A program made the position numbers and the translations under genes. DNA of 22,062 nt from Paramacrobiotus richtersi. Taxonomy: Eukaryota > Tardigrada > Eutardigrada > Parachela > Macrobiotidae. Where the stretch lies: positions 1 to 22,062 of the forward strand of contig JAQGAU010001009.1 of NCBI GenBank assembly GCA_034698045.1. The letters run 5' to 3'. Below, piece after piece: positions 19,292 to 22,062 of the stretch. The notes beneath the pieces are model-generated. The model was not told the origin of the DNA, made no database searches, and saw nothing but the letters and a program-made list of their open reading frames with translations. Every line of letters starts with the position of its first letter. Position 1 is the stretch's first letter.

Positions 19292-21448
19292 TTAAAAACC
19301 CGGTGGATTCCAGACCAGTTTCTGCTTGACGCTCTTCATGGTGTAGCACACCACGGTGTCGCCCAGTTGGAATTCCAAGTCGGGAACGTTGAACGCCAAA
19401 CCACATTCCTGATCTTTGATAATCTTGTTCACTTCGTTTTTGAAATGCCGCATCGACGCTAACAGACCTACACCGCAAATTTCTTTCAATAATTGTTAAA
19501 AAGTATTTTTATAATATTTTCAACTAAATAACAAACAAAATACAACAATAGAATAAATTTAATTAATTAATTAATAATAGATAAAATAATGAGTAAAATA
19601 ATTAAATACCTAATAAATTAAAACAATGATGAATTGTTCAATTAATAATAGATAAATTAATAAATGCAATATTAACTACATAATAAATTAAAAAAATAAA
19701 ATGATCAATTAATCAATAATACCATATTTAATCACAAAAGTGCCATACCGTCATGCAGAACATCATCGCCGCGTAAAACCTTAAATTTCATCTTCTTATC
19801 CAAGCTCCCTTTGACACACCGACATCCAGCCACGGACAACTTTTTACTGCGTTCCTTGACATTAAATCCTTGCAAAACACTGGCCACACCTACAAAATTA
19901 TTCAGTTATGTCCAGTTCACAGTTTCCATCATCTCTGACTGTCATTTTGTACCACAATTAATCATCTGTTTGTGAACATTTTAACAGCGTATAATTTCTT
20001 GAAAAATTGAAAATGTATAATTTTTTCATTACAATCTAAGCTTATTTTGGAAGCCGACAGCATTTTAAAGATTTCCAAATAAACTCCAAAAATCCCATGA
20101 AAGCCGGAAAATATTAAGTATTTTGAAATAATTGTAAATTAATTCACAACACTACCATAAAAACCACTGCTAATTAAGGGAAATGGATCAACACCTGCAG
20201 TCAATAAAATCTATTATTATATATTAATTTTATTGTAAGAATTAATATTAGAATAAATATACAATTTACAGTTGTAACTTTACAATTATAACTTAATATT
20301 AAAATTTAATAAGATAATTTAATTTAATTCTAATTTAAAAATGAAAATAACTTCTAAAATTTAAAATTCAGTATTATAATAAGTATGTCAAATAGATTAC
20401 AAATGTGTAAAAGGAAAAGTGGAAAAATACGTACCAACTTCCTCTTCCACTGCCACGGTGGGCAGTTGATCGTCCAGCTGCTTCTTCAAATCCTCAACAA
20501 GTCGGTAGATAATATTGAAATTACGAATCTCCAAGTGCTTTTCTTTGGCTAATTTCTTGATGTCGGCCGATGACTGGACATTAAACGCGTAGATCATACC
20601 TGCCAGTACGAGTACACGTTATGGACTGTACCAACTATTTCCGTTATGCGTTGCCTACTTGTTCATCGTACCCGTTTTTATCCAGTTCAGCTGTTTTACA
20701 TTTTTAGCCTGAATGATTTAAATCATGATAATTACATATCCTCATTTTGTTCGTTGAACTGATTGCTGATTTAGGATACAAAAAATTTAAAAACGCATTT
20801 CTAATGAGACAATTCACGTTTCCCTAAATGCCTAGTTAATATTTATTTATTTATTATTATTCTATTTATCAAGTAATTAATTTACTTTTTATTTATTGTA
20901 TTTGTAAATTTATAAAGTTATTTAGTAATGTATTTAGTAACTTATTTATTAAATCAATTTATTACAGTAGTTTATTAAATATTTAATAAATTAATTTACT
21001 AACTGATTAATTTATTTATTTATTAAATTTTTATTAAATTAATTTACTAATTACTTGATTCTTTTCGTAAGTCGTTTATTAATTAATTTAAGGGAAAAGC
21101 AAGTTGTCAGACACATTCAGGCTGATTCAGCGATAACATTTTCGCGAAACAAATTTTCACAAAACAACCTGACAAAAAAGGGGAAAAAAAATAAACACTG
21201 GAAAAAACCATGCAATACTCGTAAATAGCCCTCAGGGGGGAAAATCCGCAAAAAAAAGAATCAACCCGCTTCTCCGGTCCTACCTTTGAACGGTTCGGCC
21301 AGATTGAGATCCCCCTCACTGACATTACCCACACCGTAGTGAATGAGATCCAGTTTGCACTGGGTGGATTTGTATGTGTCCAGCACATCGAGAATGGCCT
21401 CCAATGACCCGTCCACATCGGCCTTGACCACCAGCGCCACCTTGGGGC
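19292..21448 (-). CDS. MTIF2: Mitochondrial translation initiation factor IF-2, C-terminal exons
   Basis: Four minus-strand exons: 21448-21284, 20599-20435, 19889-19749 and 19467-19292 (TAA). They encode about 215 residues. Every junction is phase 1 with GT-AG ends (GTAGGA, GTACGT, GTATGG donors). Exon 1 has VALVVKADVDGSLEAILDVL and LDLIHYGVGNVSEGDLNLAE, the IF-2 domain 3 signature. Exon 2 continues MIYAFNV...FNIIYRLVEDL. Exons 3 and 4 form the C-terminal beta-barrel that binds initiator tRNA in bacterial IF-2, with VLQGFNVKE, GCRCVKGSL, FKVLRGDDVLHDG, SMRHFKNEVNKI and DLEFQLGDTVVCY, ending WNPPGF. In mitochondria the factor places formyl-Met-tRNA on the small subunit with GTP. The GTPase domain exons lie beyond the right edge. 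Exons are near the window average in GC while introns are very AT-rich. Confidence 0.93.
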
Positions 21449-21529
21449 CTAATCATACTTTTGTGAACGTACATATTTTCCAACGGATTTTCTAAGTTTT
21501 CTTGTAACTGATTCATGTTATTAGTCATG

Positions 21530-21560
<31 letters not shown>

Positions 21561-22062
21561 TTAATTAATTAATATTTATTTAATATTTATAAAATATTTA
21601 TTTATTTTATTTGTTTAAATTATTTCGGATTTGTTCTAATTATGTTGATGAACTTATTTATTTAATCGTGCTTATTAATTAATGCAAATGTTTTTCAGTT
21701 GATTTTCATGTGATTAATTTATATATTTTTCAGTTAATTGCCTCACAATCAATACAAACATTTTCAGTTAAAGTCTTAATTCACTTAATTAATGGACTAA
21801 TTTTATTAATTATTAAATTTTTTTGGTGTATTTGTTGAATAATCGTTATATTTATCCCAACTACGCTTACGGAATTGTTTATTTAATCGTGCGTAATGAT
21901 CGTGCTTCATGTAGCCTCATAATCAATAAAGAAATCTTCAGTTAACCCTGGTTTTACGGCTCGTTTTTGAAACATGGAATACGAGCTGGGTCTGGTCGAC
22001 CCCACTGAACGTTTAGCCGGGCAATGTGAGCGCATTGTAGTAGGATTTGTCTGCTAAACCGA
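21449..22062. other. Probable upstream MTIF2 intron
   Basis: Very AT-rich, with a (TTTA)n run at 21530-21563. The last 110 nt are GC-richer, but none of the minus-strand frames there matches IF-2. On the plus strand an ATG at 21974 opens only 27 codons. Confidence 0.5.
21530..21563. repeat. (TTTA)n microsatellite
   Basis: About eight perfect TATT units followed by AATT and AATATTTA variants. Similar but less regular TTTA-rich tracts occupy 20840-21080 and 19560-19640. Confidence 0.85.

Noticed and set aside
18920..19295. Three long plus-strand frames of LLYYCIIV-type repeats
   Set aside because: They are translations of the (GTATTATT)n microsatellite; all three frames are open for the same trivial reason.
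1..22062. CRISPR array, bacterial operon or prophage
   Set aside because: Spliced genes and animal protein families show nuclear eukaryotic DNA; the repeats are microsatellites and a gene duplication without spacer structure.
21960..22062. Upstream MTIF2 exon in the GC-richer end of the window
   Set aside because: No minus-strand frame there matches the IF-2 sequence expected before the KADVDGS segment.

Overview
This is eukaryotic, metazoan nuclear DNA. Genes are split by short GT-AG introns (roughly 85-120 nt in several genes). The products are animal types: a rhodopsin-like GPCR, secreted Cys/Thr-rich proteins, a three-finger (Ly6-like) candidate and mitochondrial IF-2. The intron sizes, the lineage-specific receptor and the expanded F-box-like family fit a small-genome ecdysozoan such as a tardigrade. 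That placement is inference, not shown by any one marker.

Layout: (1) 1-1328 is the left arm of a long inverted duplication carrying the 3' two exons of a Cys/Thr-rich secreted protein gene. (2) 1618-2890 (-) is a broken member of a Tudor-like plus F-box-like family. (3) 3394-4200 (+) encodes a multi-pass membrane protein. (4) 5010-6300 (+) is a four-exon candidate for a secreted Ly6-like protein with a Thr/Pro tail. (5) 7066-8779 (-) is a two-exon class A GPCR of 334 aa. (6) 9504-10954 and 10992-12343 (+) are two intact tandem members of the Tudor-like/F-box-like family. (7) 13240-13505 is a truncated third copy of the 3' end of the Cys/Thr-rich gene, followed by a possible orphan exon at 13841-14033 (-). 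(8) 14538-16036 (-) is a fourth family member, probably decayed at its 5' end. (9) 16497-18278 (-) is the right arm of the inverted duplication with a complete 217-aa Cys/Thr-rich gene. (10) 18910-19090 is an 8-bp microsatellite. (11) 19292-21448 (-) holds the last four exons of mitochondrial translation initiation factor 2, with very AT-rich introns.

Two local expansions dominate. One is a family joining a WKWYP-containing Tudor-like module to an F-box-like helix region, with two intact and two damaged copies within 14 kb. The other is a duplicated Cys/Thr-rich secreted protein whose two full copies sit in opposite orientations about 15 kb apart, with a relic between them. The GPCR, membrane protein, Ly6-like gene and mtIF2 show no functional link to these beyond position. 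No tRNA, rRNA, CRISPR array or complete transposon was recognised.
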